From positions 77,798 through 141,797 of the forward strand of contig JAWKHX010000015.1 in the NCBI GenBank assembly GCA_041394605.1: a stretch of 64,000 nucleotides of DNA, in the 5' to 3' direction. The notes beneath the pieces are model-generated. The model was not told the origin of the DNA. It made no database searches and saw nothing but the letters and a program-made list of their open reading frames with translations. The position numbers and the translations under genes are program-made. Shown piece after piece: positions 18,116 through 26,327 of this stretch (its first letter is position 1; every line of letters begins with the position of its first letter). Origin of the DNA: UBA668 sp041394605. Lineage in GTDB: Bacteria > Actinomycetota > Acidimicrobiia > Acidimicrobiales > Ilumatobacteraceae.

Positions 18116-19534
18116 ATGAGCGGGATGGACGTCGACGTGCTCGTCGTCGGCTCGGGCGCAGCGGGCCTGAGCGCGGCGCTGGCCGCCGCCCAGGCCGGCG
18201 CGGCGCGGGTCCTGGTGGCCGAAGCCGAGGGTGTGGTGGGCGGCTCCTCGCGATTGTCCGGCGGGCTGATGATGGGCGCCGGCACCCGCTACCAGCGGGC
18301 CGCCGGCATCGAGGACGACGGCGACCGCCTGTTCCGCGACTACCTCCAGCTCAACCGCTGGAACCTCGAGGTGGCCGCGGCGCGCCGGCTGGCACGCGAG
18401 GCCGGCGACGCCGTCGAGTGGCTGGGCGACATGGGGCTGGAGTTCCACCCCGACCTCGTCTACGGCGGCGACGAGCCGGTGCCGCGTGTGCATGTCCCGA
18501 TCGGGCGCGGGCAGGCGGTGGTCGACCTGCTGGCCGCCCGCTGCCGTGACGCCGGCGTGGACATCGCGCTCGGCCGGCGGGTGGACCGGCTGCTGACCAA
18601 CGGCGACGGCGCGGTGTGCGGTGTGGCGGTCGGTGACGACGAGATCACCGCCCACGCAGTGGTCGTCGCCAGTGGCGGCTTCGGCAACGCACCCGAACTC
18701 CTCGCCCGCCACTTCCCCGCCGCCGCCGACACCGGGTGGGCCTGGTACATCGGCGCCGACGGGGCCAGGGGTGACCACCTGGCGCTGGCCGGCCAGGTGG
18801 ACGCCCAACTCGTCGGCCACGACCGCGGGCTGCGCCTGCTGCACGCCAACTTCGACCGCATCTACGAGGCCTACCTGCCGGGCTGGCTGGTGCTGGTGAA
18901 CGCCGACGGCCGGCGCTTCGGCGACGAGACGGCGCCGTACGGGATCATGAACTTCCTCGTGCGCGAGCAGGGCGACCGGGTGTTCGCCATCTTCGACCAC
19001 ACCATCCTCACCACCGCCAGCGCCGAGGGCCTGGCCCGCTACAAGCAGACCATCCCTGGCAGCACGAAGCGGCAGAGCCCGCACTGGAACGCCGACATCG
19101 TCTCCCAGATGGTGAAGGAGGGCCGGATGCACGCGACGCCGACGGTGGCGGCGCTGGCCGGCGCGCTGGGCGTGCCGGCGGTCAACCTGGAGGGCGCGGT
19201 GGCCACGTACAACCGCAGCGTCGCCGCCGGCGAGGACCTGGAGTACGGCAAGGCGGCGACGTTCCTCGAACCGGTCGCCACCGCTCCCTTCTACGGCGCC
19301 GAGCTGCGCCCTGCCACCGTCTGCTTCACGGCCTACGGGCTGCGGATCGACCGTGAGGCGCAGGTGTTGGGCAACAACGGCAAGCCGATCGCCGGCCTCT
19401 TCGCCGCCGGTGAATGCACCGGCGGGGTGGTCGGCGCCCAGTACGTGGGCAGCGGCAACTCGTACGCCAACTGCGTGACGTTCGGCCGCATCGCCGGCCG
19501 GTCGGCCGCCGCGCTCGCCGGCGGCACGGCATGA
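18116..19534 (+). CDS. FAD-dependent oxidoreductase, fumarate reductase / KstD-like family (472 aa)
   Basis: A flavoprotein whose N-terminal Rossmann motif is VLVVGSGAAGLSAALAAAQ, followed by GGSSRLSGG and ending with LFAAGECTGGVVGAQYVGSG. This layout is that of the FAD-binding-2 family: fumarate reductase flavoproteins and 3-ketosteroid 1-dehydrogenases. It would introduce or reduce a C=C bond next to a carbonyl. It overlaps the next gene by 4 bp (ATGA), so the two probably act in series. Confidence 0.88.
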   Translation: MSGMDVDVLVVGSGAAGLSAALAAAQAGAARVLVAEAEGVVGGSSRLSGGLMMGAGTRYQRAAGIEDDGDRLFRDYLQLNRWNLEVAAARRLAREAGDAVEWLGDMGLEFHPDLVYGGDEPVPRVHVPIGRGQAVVDLLAARCRDAGVDIALGRRVDRLLTNGDGAVCGVAVGDDEITAHAVVVASGGFGNAPELLARHFPAAADTGWAWYIGADGARGDHLALAGQVDAQLVGHDRGLRLLHANFDRIYEAYLPGWLVLVNADGRRFGDETAPYGIMNFLVREQGDRVFAIFDHTILTTASAEGLARYKQTIPGSTKRQSPHWNADIVSQMVKEGRMHATPTVAALAGALGVPAVNLEGAVATYNRSVAAGEDLEYGKAATFLEPVATAPFYGAELRPATVCFTAYGLRIDREAQVLGNNGKPIAGLFAAGECTGGVVGAQYVGSGNSYANCVTFGRIAGRSAAALAGGTA

Positions 19535-21495
19535 CAGTGGCACTCCCCCACCTGTTCAGCCCGGTCACGGTCGGCCGGTTCACGCTGGACCACCGCCTGG
19601 TCGTGCCGCCCCACGGTGGTGGCGCCAGCAACCTGGTTGGCAGCGAAGACGAGTTCGAGACCCTGCTCGCCATGTGGCTGCCGAAAGCCACGGGCGGCTT
19701 CCAGTGGATCGGCGGCACGCCGTCGCACGTCCGCAACCCGCTGCCGCCGGGCTTCGAACCGTCAGGCGTCGGGGCGCACGGCCCGGGCCACTTCCGCCAC
19801 CCCCGCTATGCGGCACGCCTCGGCCAGTTCGTCAACCGGCTGAAGGCCGCCGGCGCCACCGCCGTCACGGTCCAGATGGTGCAGCAGGGCGGCAAGCCGA
19901 TCGGCCCGTCCGCCACGTACAGCGCCTACGACGACCACCGCATCGCCCACGCCCTGGACGTCGACGAGATCGGGTGGCTCGTGCGCGAGTACGGCGAGTC
20001 GGCCGCGCTGGCCGTCGATGCCGGGGTGGACGTCATCGAGATCCACGCCAACCACGACGACGTCGTCCAGTGGTTCCTGTCCCCGCTCACCAACCTGCGC
20101 ACCGACCGCTACGGCGGCAGCTTCGAGAACCGCATCCGCTACCTGCGGGAGATCACCGAGTCCGTCCGGGCCCAGGCCCCGCGCCCGTTCACGTACGGCC
20201 TTCGCCTGTGCATCGACGAGCTGATCGACGGCGGCTACGGGCTGGAGGAGTGCCAGCGGCTGGTGGAGGCGTTCACCGCAGACGGCACCGTGGATTACTT
20301 CAGCCTCGACGTGGGCAACAACTTCGGGTCCCCGTCGTACGTCCCGTCCGGCTGGCACGACGACATCGAGTGGGCGGCGCTGTGCGGCCAGGTGAAACAG
20401 GCCACGAACCTGCCCGTCGTCTACACCGGGCGGGTCACCTCGCCCGAGCAGGCCGAGGCCGTGCTGGCTGCCGGACACGCCGACCTCGTGGCCATGGCCC
20501 GGGCGACGTTCGCCGACTTCGACATCGTCCACAAGGCCCGCGGCACGAACCCCGTGCCGATCCGCCCGTGCATCGGGCTGAACGAGTGCATCAACCGCAA
20601 GCAGGTGGAGGGGCTCGGTTACGCGTGCGGGGTCAACCCGCTGTGGGCGCACGAGTGGGAGCTGCGCGACGTGCCGGAGCGGACGGCGCGGCCGCAACGG
20701 GTGCTGGTGGTGGGCGGCGGCCCGGCCGGGATGGAGCTCGCCGGGCTGTGCGCCGAGCACGGCCACGCCGTGACGCTGTGGGAGAAGGGGCCGGCGCTCG
20801 GTGGCCTGCTGTCCGTGGCCGCGATGGTGAGGGCCAACGTCAAGTACCAGCGGTGGATCGACTGGCAGGTCGGCCGGCTGGAGCGGGCGGGGGTCGACGT
20901 GCGGTTGGACCGCGAGGCGAACGCTGCCGACGTGCTGAACGGCGGCTTCGACATGGTCGCCCTGGCCACCGGGGCCGTCCCCCGGTTGCCCGCCATTCCG
21001 GGGATCGACGGGCCTGGTGTGTTCCCCGCCGGCGCCGTGGTCAAAGGCCTGGCGACGCCCGGGCCGCGCGTCGCCGTGCTGGCGGAGGACGACGGGCCTG
21101 CGCCCATGTCCGTCAGCGACCACCTCGCCGGGCTCGGCCACGAGGTCACGCTGGCCGTCCAGACGGCCGGCCCGGCCCCGCTGGTCGGCAAGTACTCGAT
21201 CGGCACGATGCTGGCCCGGCTGGTGGACGGCGGGGTGCGGATCGTCCCGATGGCCCGAGCCACCCGGATCGAGGACGGCACGCTCCACCTGTCCAGCACC
21301 TACGGCCACCGCGAATGGACCGAGGAGCCGTTCGACAGCGTCGTCGTGGTCGCCGGGGGCATCCCCGACGACGCGCTGTGGCGGGAGTTGAAGGGCCGCC
21401 ACCCGAATGTCCACATCCTCGGCGACGCCTATGCCCCGCGGCGGGTGGTCTGGGCGACCCGCCAGGCCCACGCCCTGGCACGCACCCTCCTCTGA
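19531..21495 (+). CDS. FMN/FAD oxidoreductase, 2,4-dienoyl-CoA reductase / TMADH family (654 aa)
   Basis: An old-yellow-enzyme-like barrel (residues 1-350) followed by a FAD/NAD(P) domain (VLVVGGGPAGMELAGLCAEHG). The start is ATG 19531, overlapping the upstream stop. The barrel shows GVDVIEIHANHDDVVQWFLS, LTNLRTDRYGGSFENR and VYTGRVTSPEQAEAVL. In trimethylamine dehydrogenase the 4Fe-4S motif is C-x2-C-x2-C-x12-C; here it is CIGLNEC-x12-C, with Leu in place of the second Cys. The cluster may be altered or absent. The substrate is unknown but is likely an unsaturated carbonyl or amine. Confidence 0.88.
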   Translation: MTVALPHLFSPVTVGRFTLDHRLVVPPHGGGASNLVGSEDEFETLLAMWLPKATGGFQWIGGTPSHVRNPLPPGFEPSGVGAHGPGHFRHPRYAARLGQFVNRLKAAGATAVTVQMVQQGGKPIGPSATYSAYDDHRIAHALDVDEIGWLVREYGESAALAVDAGVDVIEIHANHDDVVQWFLSPLTNLRTDRYGGSFENRIRYLREITESVRAQAPRPFTYGLRLCIDELIDGGYGLEECQRLVEAFTADGTVDYFSLDVGNNFGSPSYVPSGWHDDIEWAALCGQVKQATNLPVVYTGRVTSPEQAEAVLAAGHADLVAMARATFADFDIVHKARGTNPVPIRPCIGLNECINRKQVEGLGYACGVNPLWAHEWELRDVPERTARPQRVLVVGGGPAGMELAGLCAEHGHAVTLWEKGPALGGLLSVAAMVRANVKYQRWIDWQVGRLERAGVDVRLDREANAADVLNGGFDMVALATGAVPRLPAIPGIDGPGVFPAGAVVKGLATPGPRVAVLAEDDGPAPMSVSDHLAGLGHEVTLAVQTAGPAPLVGKYSIGTMLARLVDGGVRIVPMARATRIEDGTLHLSSTYGHREWTEEPFDSVVVVAGGIPDDALWRELKGRHPNVHILGDAYAPRRVVWATRQAHALARTLL

Positions 21496-21516
21496 CGACG
21501 CGGGCCGGCGCCGGCG

Positions 21517-22293
21517 TCAGCGGGCGAGGTAGCCGGCGTCGACGGCGAGGGCGTGGCCCATGGTGTAGCTGGAGGCGTCGCTGCACAGCCACAGAGCGGC
21601 GTTGGCGATCTCCTCCGGCGTGCCGAAGCGGCCGATCAGGCTGAGGCGGTTGGCGACGTCCTGCGGGTCGCGTCCACGCCGTTCCATCGCACCGCGCAGC
21701 ATCGGGGTGTCGATGCCGCCGGGGCAGATGGCGTTGACCCGCACGCCGAGCGGGCCGTAGTCGATGGCCGCCTGGCGGGTCAGCCCGAGCACGCCGTGCT
21801 TCGACGCCGTGTACGCCGTCTGGTGCGGCTGGGGGCGGAACGAGTTGGTCGAGGCGATGTTGACGATCGCCCCACCGTTGCCCGCTGCGAGCATGGCGGT
21901 CAGCTCGTACTTGAGGCAGAGGAAGACGCCCTTCAAGTTCACCGCCTGCATGCGGTCGAAGGATTCCTCGGTGGCCTCGTGCAGCAGCACCGTCTCGGTC
22001 TCGATCGCGGCCGCGTTGACAGCGCAGTCCAGCCGGCCCCAACGTGCCACGGCCTCGCCGACTGCCGCCTCCACGTCGGCGGCGGAACTGACGTCGGCAC
22101 GGCGGTAGACGGCCTCGCCCCCGGCGGCCACGGCCATGGCCGCGGTCTCCTCGCCGCCGGCATCGTTGACGTCGCACAGCAGCACCTTCGCCCCCGCCGC
22201 AGCGAAGGCGAGCGCGCACGCCCGGCCCATGCCCCCGGCGGCGCCGGTGACGAATGCGACGTCGCCGTGGAACGATGGTGTGAACGTGCCCAT
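21517..22293 (-). CDS. Short-chain dehydrogenase/reductase (258 aa)
   Basis: A classical SDR. The NAD(P) motif is VTGAAGGMGRA, the catalytic Ser lies in NIASTNSF, and the Tyr/Lys are in YTASKHGVLG; PGGIDTPM follows. NAVNAAAIE replaces the usual NNAG. I chose the ATG at 22293 (MGTFTPSFHGDVAFVTG), with GGGGAAG upstream, over a longer frame to 22359. It is divergent from the lipocalin-like gene at 22378; a similar divergent pair occurs at 47164/48391. Confidence 0.9.
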   Translation of the reverse strand: MGTFTPSFHGDVAFVTGAAGGMGRACALAFAAAGAKVLLCDVNDAGGEETAAMAVAAGGEAVYRRADVSSAADVEAAVGEAVARWGRLDCAVNAAAIETETVLLHEATEESFDRMQAVNLKGVFLCLKYELTAMLAAGNGGAIVNIASTNSFRPQPHQTAYTASKHGVLGLTRQAAIDYGPLGVRVNAICPGGIDTPMLRGAMERRGRDPQDVANRLSLIGRFGTPEEIANAALWLCSDASSYTMGHALAVDAGYLAR

Positions 22294-22377
22294 GATGGTG
22301 CTTCCCCTCTGCGGTCGCCGTGCGGCGGCGCCCCAAGAGTAACTTATGATCGAATCCACTAACTAGAGGGAGGCGCC

Positions 22378-23469
22378 GTGCTGCTGCGCATGGACGAGGA
22401 CCCGTACCACCAGTTCACGGAGACGTTCGCCGGTGTCGTCGGCAGCGACCCGATGTGGAACGACGGGCACTATGTGTGCGGGGCGGACCAGGCGGGCACG
22501 GTCGGCTTCACCTCCAACGTGCGGCTCTACGCCAACAACGACGTGCTGGACGGGTTCGTCTGCCTCCGGCACGGCGGCCGCCAGTACAACATCCGCGTGT
22601 CCCGCCGGCTGCGCAGCGACATGGACCACCTCGGTGCCGGCCCGCTGCGGATCGAGATCGTCGAGCCGCTGGACACCGTACGGCTGGTGTTGGAGCCCGG
22701 TGACCACGGGTTCGCCATGGACGTGCTGGCCCACACCACCGGCGTGCCGTACATGGGCCCGATCGAGGTCAAGCGGCTGGACGGCCGGCTCCTCAGCGAG
22801 CGGGCCACGTACGAGATCTCCGGGGAGCTGGAGGGCTGGGTGGAGGTCGGTGGCGAGCGGGTGACGCTGGAGCGCAGCACGGCGGCGATGTTCCGCAACC
22901 ACTCGTGGGGCAACCAGCCCGGCCGCGGCGGCCCCCGCCTCTACGGCGTGCCGACCCCCAGCCGGCGGGTGCCGGGCGTGCGCCACTGGGTCCTGTTCCA
23001 CATGCCCGACCACAACGGCTTCTTCTTCGAGGACCCCAACGGCCGGGCGGCCAGTGGGAAGGGCGCGATCCTCACGGCCGACGGCGTCGTCCCGGTGGTG
23101 CGAGCCGAGCAGGACGTGGTGTTCCACGAGGGCGGCCGGCGGGTGCAGTCCGGCACGTTCCGCCTCACCGACGTCGACGGCGTGGTCCGCGACTACTCCT
23201 TCACCGACCTCGGCTGGGTCTACTGCCAGGGCGGCGGCTACTTCGGCGGGTTCGACGACGGGCTCGGCCAGGGCGTCTTCCGTGGCGAGTACCACCAGGA
23301 GCACGAGGTGTGGGACGTCACCCACCCGACGCTGATCCGCGACGTGGCCACCGGGCGGGAGTTCGAGTTCGCTCACGACTGGGCGGAGAACTTCGTGCTG
23401 GTGCGCTCCGGCGAGGCCACCGGCCTGGCCCACTACGAGTGCGTGGTGATCAGAGAGCCAGGGAACTGA
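22378..23469 (+). CDS. Conserved protein, probably lipocalin/AttH-like fold (363 aa)
   Basis: No enzyme family is certain. It is mostly beta-strand-like and rich in Trp, Gly and His. It carries FRNHSWGNQ and the C-terminal GGGYFGGFDDGLGQGVFRGE, then EHEVWDVTHPT. The protein at 47164-48342 is a paralogue, with ARDHSWGIG, GGGYWDGFDDGLGRGVYRGE and EHDVWDVSHPT. The HSWG motif and beta-rich layout resemble AttH/CrtC-type lipocalin-like proteins, some of which are hydratases; this is inference. Both paralogues are divergent from an SDR. GTG is the start, with GGGAGG upstream. Its end overlaps the convergent gene by 20 bp. Confidence 0.75.
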   Translation: MLLRMDEDPYHQFTETFAGVVGSDPMWNDGHYVCGADQAGTVGFTSNVRLYANNDVLDGFVCLRHGGRQYNIRVSRRLRSDMDHLGAGPLRIEIVEPLDTVRLVLEPGDHGFAMDVLAHTTGVPYMGPIEVKRLDGRLLSERATYEISGELEGWVEVGGERVTLERSTAAMFRNHSWGNQPGRGGPRLYGVPTPSRRVPGVRHWVLFHMPDHNGFFFEDPNGRAASGKGAILTADGVVPVVRAEQDVVFHEGGRRVQSGTFRLTDVDGVVRDYSFTDLGWVYCQGGGYFGGFDDGLGQGVFRGEYHQEHEVWDVTHPTLIRDVATGREFEFAHDWAENFVLVRSGEATGLAHYECVVIREPGN

Positions 23470-24226
23470 GGGAGCGCCGGATCACCAGCGCCCGCTCCAC
23501 CGGGTCCGGGTAGCCCTCCATCAGCGCCCGCGACCGCAACTCGACGGACACCGGGACGCCGGGCACCGCCGCCAGCACGTCGCCCAGCGGAAGGTCGCCC
23601 TCGCCCGGCAGCAGGCGCCCGTGCAGGGCTTCCTCCCGCAGCGTGCCCTGGTCGGCGGGCCCCACTGCCGGCGCGTCGGCGAGTTGCAGGTACGGCACCA
23701 CCCCGGGCGGCAACGCGGCCACGTCGGCCGCCGTGCCGCCGGACCGGGCCAGGTGCAGGGTGTCCACCAGCACGCCACCGTTGGGCGCGCCGACCTCGCG
23801 GATCACGTCCACCGCGGCGGCCAGCGACCCGATCGAGAAGATCGGCAGGAACTCCAGCACCACCGTGAGGCCGGGGGCCACGGTGGCGGCCTCGCCGCAC
23901 AACTCGGCGAACCGGTCCACCACCTCGACGCGCGCCGCCGGGCCGCTGGCCACCAGCAGGAACTGCACATCAAGGGCGGCCGCCACGTCGATCATCCGCC
24001 CGCCGGCGTCCGCGCCGCGGCCGAGGATGACCGGCTCGATGTCCAGCGCGACCAGGCCGGTGGCGTCCAGCCGACGGCGCACCTCGACGGTGGTCGCATC
24101 GGTCCAGGTGGCCGGGTCGAACCACAATCCCACCGCCGGCCAGCCGGAGGCGGCGGCGACCTCCACGGCGTCGGCCGGGCCGACGTCCAGCACGCAGCCG
24201 GCGGCCAACGAGGCGAGGCGATCCAT
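23450..24226 (-). CDS. Sugar phosphate isomerase/epimerase-like TIM-barrel protein (258 aa)
   Basis: An AP-endonuclease-2/xylose-isomerase-like barrel: VEVAAASGWPAVGLWFD, LVALDIEPVILGR, LTVVLEFLPIFS, GVLVDTLHLARSG and VSVELRSRAL. The Glu, Asp and His residues in these strands are typical metal ligands. Homologues in catabolic clusters act as isomerases or dehydratases of cyclic polyols or keto acids. ATG 24226 (MDRLASLAAG) is preferred; GTG 24235 also lies in frame. AGTAACT at 24261-24255 on this strand is a likely promoter element. Confidence 0.8.
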   Translation of the reverse strand: MDRLASLAAGCVLDVGPADAVEVAAASGWPAVGLWFDPATWTDATTVEVRRRLDATGLVALDIEPVILGRGADAGGRMIDVAAALDVQFLLVASGPAARVEVVDRFAELCGEAATVAPGLTVVLEFLPIFSIGSLAAAVDVIREVGAPNGGVLVDTLHLARSGGTAADVAALPPGVVPYLQLADAPAVGPADQGTLREEALHGRLLPGEGDLPLGDVLAAVPGVPVSVELRSRALMEGYPDPVERALVIRRSLSSLAL

Positions 24227-24260
24227 CCCGTGCACGCTACGTGGCCGTCGACGGAGTTAC

Positions 24261-24289
24261 TTGATTCCGACTGGTGTTTGTGCGATACA
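24261..24289 (+). promoter_or_regulatory. Candidate promoter for the SDR pair at 24323
   Basis: TTGATT at 24261-24266, a 17-bp spacer and GATACA at 24284-24289 resemble a sigma70 promoter 34 bp before the ATG. The overlapping AGTTACT (24255-24261) reads AGTAACT on the other strand, toward the divergent isomerase gene. Confidence 0.45.
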
Positions 24290-24322
24290 GTCCCGCTACC
24301 CAGAGGGGAAGGGGACAATCAC

Positions 24323-25102
24323 ATGGGTGAACTGGACGGACGCGTCGCCGTCATCAGCGGTGGCACTCGCGGCATCGGCCGGGCCATTGCCGAGGCGTAC
24401 CTGCGCGATGGCGCAAAGGTCGTGGTCAGCGGCCGCGACCAGGCGAAGGGCGAGGGGGCCATCGCCGAGATGAACGCCGGCGGCAACGCCCACTTCGTGC
24501 AGGCGGACTCCGCCGTGCGCGAGGACTGCGAGCGGCTGATCGCCGAGACGGTGGAGAAGTACGGCCGCATCGACATCCTCGTCAACAACGCCGGCGGCTC
24601 GAAGGACAACGCCCCCGTGGCGCAACTCACCGACGAGGCCATGGACTGGGCGCTGAAGGTCAACCTGTGGAGCACCTTCTGGTGCAGCCGGGCCGCCCTG
24701 CAGCACATGATCCCCCAGCAGTGGGGCCGGATCATCAACATCTCCTCGACGGAGGGCAAGGTCGGCAAGCCGGGCATCGCCATCTACGTCACGGCGAAGC
24801 ACGCGGTCAACGGCCTCACCAAGTCGATGGCCCAGGAGGTCGGCACGCTCGGCATCACGGTCAACGCGCTCTGCCCGGGGGCCATCGAGACCGACATGAT
24901 GAAGACCGACGGGCCGCCCGCAGCAGCAGCGATGGGCATCACCTACGAGGCCCTGCTGGACTGGTTCGCCCAGGAGTCCGCCATCAAGCGGCTCAACGAC
25001 GTCGAGGACGTCGCCATCGTGGCGTCGCTGCTGGCCTCCGAGGCCGGCGCCGGCATCACCGGTTCGCTCATTTCCATCGACGGCGGCTCGGCGCCGTACT
25101 GA
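24323..25102 (+). CDS. Short-chain dehydrogenase/reductase (259 aa)
   Basis: A classical SDR with the cofactor loop ISGGTRGIGRA, NNAGGSK, the catalytic Ser in NISSTEGK and Tyr/Lys in YVTAKHAVNG, ending ITGSLISIDGGSAPY. GAGGGGAAGGGG lies upstream of the ATG. The next SDR, 20 bp downstream, is a close paralogue (KLEGRVAAITGG and MFPVDGGSLPY), so this is a local tandem duplication. The product of this operon continues into a monooxygenase-like protein, a P450 and another SDR. Confidence 0.92.
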   Translation: MGELDGRVAVISGGTRGIGRAIAEAYLRDGAKVVVSGRDQAKGEGAIAEMNAGGNAHFVQADSAVREDCERLIAETVEKYGRIDILVNNAGGSKDNAPVAQLTDEAMDWALKVNLWSTFWCSRAALQHMIPQQWGRIINISSTEGKVGKPGIAIYVTAKHAVNGLTKSMAQEVGTLGITVNALCPGAIETDMMKTDGPPAAAAMGITYEALLDWFAQESAIKRLNDVEDVAIVASLLASEAGAGITGSLISIDGGSAPY

Positions 25103-25122
25103 GCCAGGGGGACACGAGAACA

Positions 25123-25905
25123 ATGGGAAAGCTCGAAGGTAGGGTCGCCGCGATCACCGGCGGCACTCGCTCCATCGGCCGTGGCATGGCGGAGGCCTTC
25201 CTCCGCGAGGGCGCCAAGGTCGTGGTCAACGGTCGCGACGTCGCCAAGGGCGCGCAGGCCATCGCCGAAATGGGTGGGGGCGACAACATCGCCTTCTTCG
25301 CCGGCGACGCCACCAAGCAGTCCACCGCGGAGGGCATCGTCGACTTCGCCGTGGAACGCTTCGGCCAGCTGGACATCATGTGCCTCAACTCCGGCGGCGT
25401 CATGCACACCGCCCCGGTGGCGATGATGAGCGACGAGGAGTGGCAGCTGGAGATGGACTGGAACCTCAACAGCGTGTTCTGGGGCATGCGCAAGTCGCTC
25501 CAGCACATGCTGCCGCGGGGCTACGGCCGGATCATCGTCACGTCGTCGGTGGAGGGCAAGGGCGGCAAGCCCGGCCTGCCCGGCTACAACGCCACCAAGC
25601 ATGCGGTGCTCGGCCTGACGAAGGCGGCGGCGAAGGAGACCGGCACCACCGGCGTCACCGTCAACGCCATCCTCCCCGGCCTGATCGAGACGGACATCGT
25701 CCGCGAGACCGGCCCCGAGTCGGCGAAGATGATGGGCCTGGAGAGCTACGACGCGATGATCGAGCTCTTCTCCTCGGAGTCCGCCATCAAGAAGCCGAAC
25801 ACCGTGGAGCAGGTGGCTGCCGTCGCTGTGCTGCTGGCTTCCGAAGCCGCCCGCAACTTCACCGGGTGCATGTTCCCGGTGGACGGCGGCTCGCTGCCCT
25901 ACTGA
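25123..25905 (+). CDS. Short-chain dehydrogenase/reductase (260 aa)
   Basis: A tandem paralogue of the preceding SDR. It has ITGGTRSIGRG, catalytic Ser in TSSVEGK and Tyr/Lys in YNATKHAVLG, but CLNSGG replaces the usual NNAG at the adenine-binding/structural position. The two copies differ most near their substrate loops (FSSESAIKKPNTVEQ versus FAQESAIKRLNDVED), so they may have split stereospecificity or formed a heteromeric pair. Confidence 0.92.
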   Translation: MGKLEGRVAAITGGTRSIGRGMAEAFLREGAKVVVNGRDVAKGAQAIAEMGGGDNIAFFAGDATKQSTAEGIVDFAVERFGQLDIMCLNSGGVMHTAPVAMMSDEEWQLEMDWNLNSVFWGMRKSLQHMLPRGYGRIIVTSSVEGKGGKPGLPGYNATKHAVLGLTKAAAKETGTTGVTVNAILPGLIETDIVRETGPESAKMMGLESYDAMIELFSSESAIKKPNTVEQVAAVAVLLASEAARNFTGCMFPVDGGSLPY

Positions 25906-25964
25906 CACCGACCTGCCGGCCGCTGTCTCCCCGGCGGTCGGCACTTACGACAAGGAGTTCCACC

Positions 25965-26324
25965 GTGGCCGCCGACCAGCCGATCGTCATCATCGGGCAC
26001 CTCGACGTCGATCCCGCTGATCGCGACGCGCTGGTCGCGGCCACGGCGGAACTCCAGCGCGGCACCAGGGACGACGAGCCCGGCTGCCTGACCTACACCA
26101 TCGCCGCCGACCCGGCGGACCCCGGCCGCATCCAGATCGTGGAGATGTGGGCCGACGCGGCCGCTCTCGAGGCCCACTTCCAGCACCCCAACTTCGCCGC
26201 CACCGGCGCCGCCATGCGGGCCGCGCCCCGGCACGGCGGCAGCGCCATGAAGTACCGGGTGGACGCCACCGCACCGGTGCGTGGACCCGACGGCACTGCC
26301 ACGGCCCAGTTCCCGGAGGGCTGA
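25965..26324 (+). CDS. Antibiotic biosynthesis monooxygenase (ABM) domain protein (119 aa)
   Basis: A small ferredoxin-like alpha/beta protein of the ABM family: IVIIGHLDVDPADRDALVAA, EPGCLTYTIAADP and IQIVEMWADAAALEAHFQHP. Members act as cofactor-free monooxygenases or simply bind a ligand. GTG 25965 is the start, with AAGGAG nine bases upstream. It lies between the SDR pair and the P450, with only 3 bp to the P450 start, so it is very likely co-translated with it. Confidence 0.85.
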   Translation: MAADQPIVIIGHLDVDPADRDALVAATAELQRGTRDDEPGCLTYTIAADPADPGRIQIVEMWADAAALEAHFQHPNFAATGAAMRAAPRHGGSAMKYRVDATAPVRGPDGTATAQFPEG

Positions 26325-26327
26325 GCG

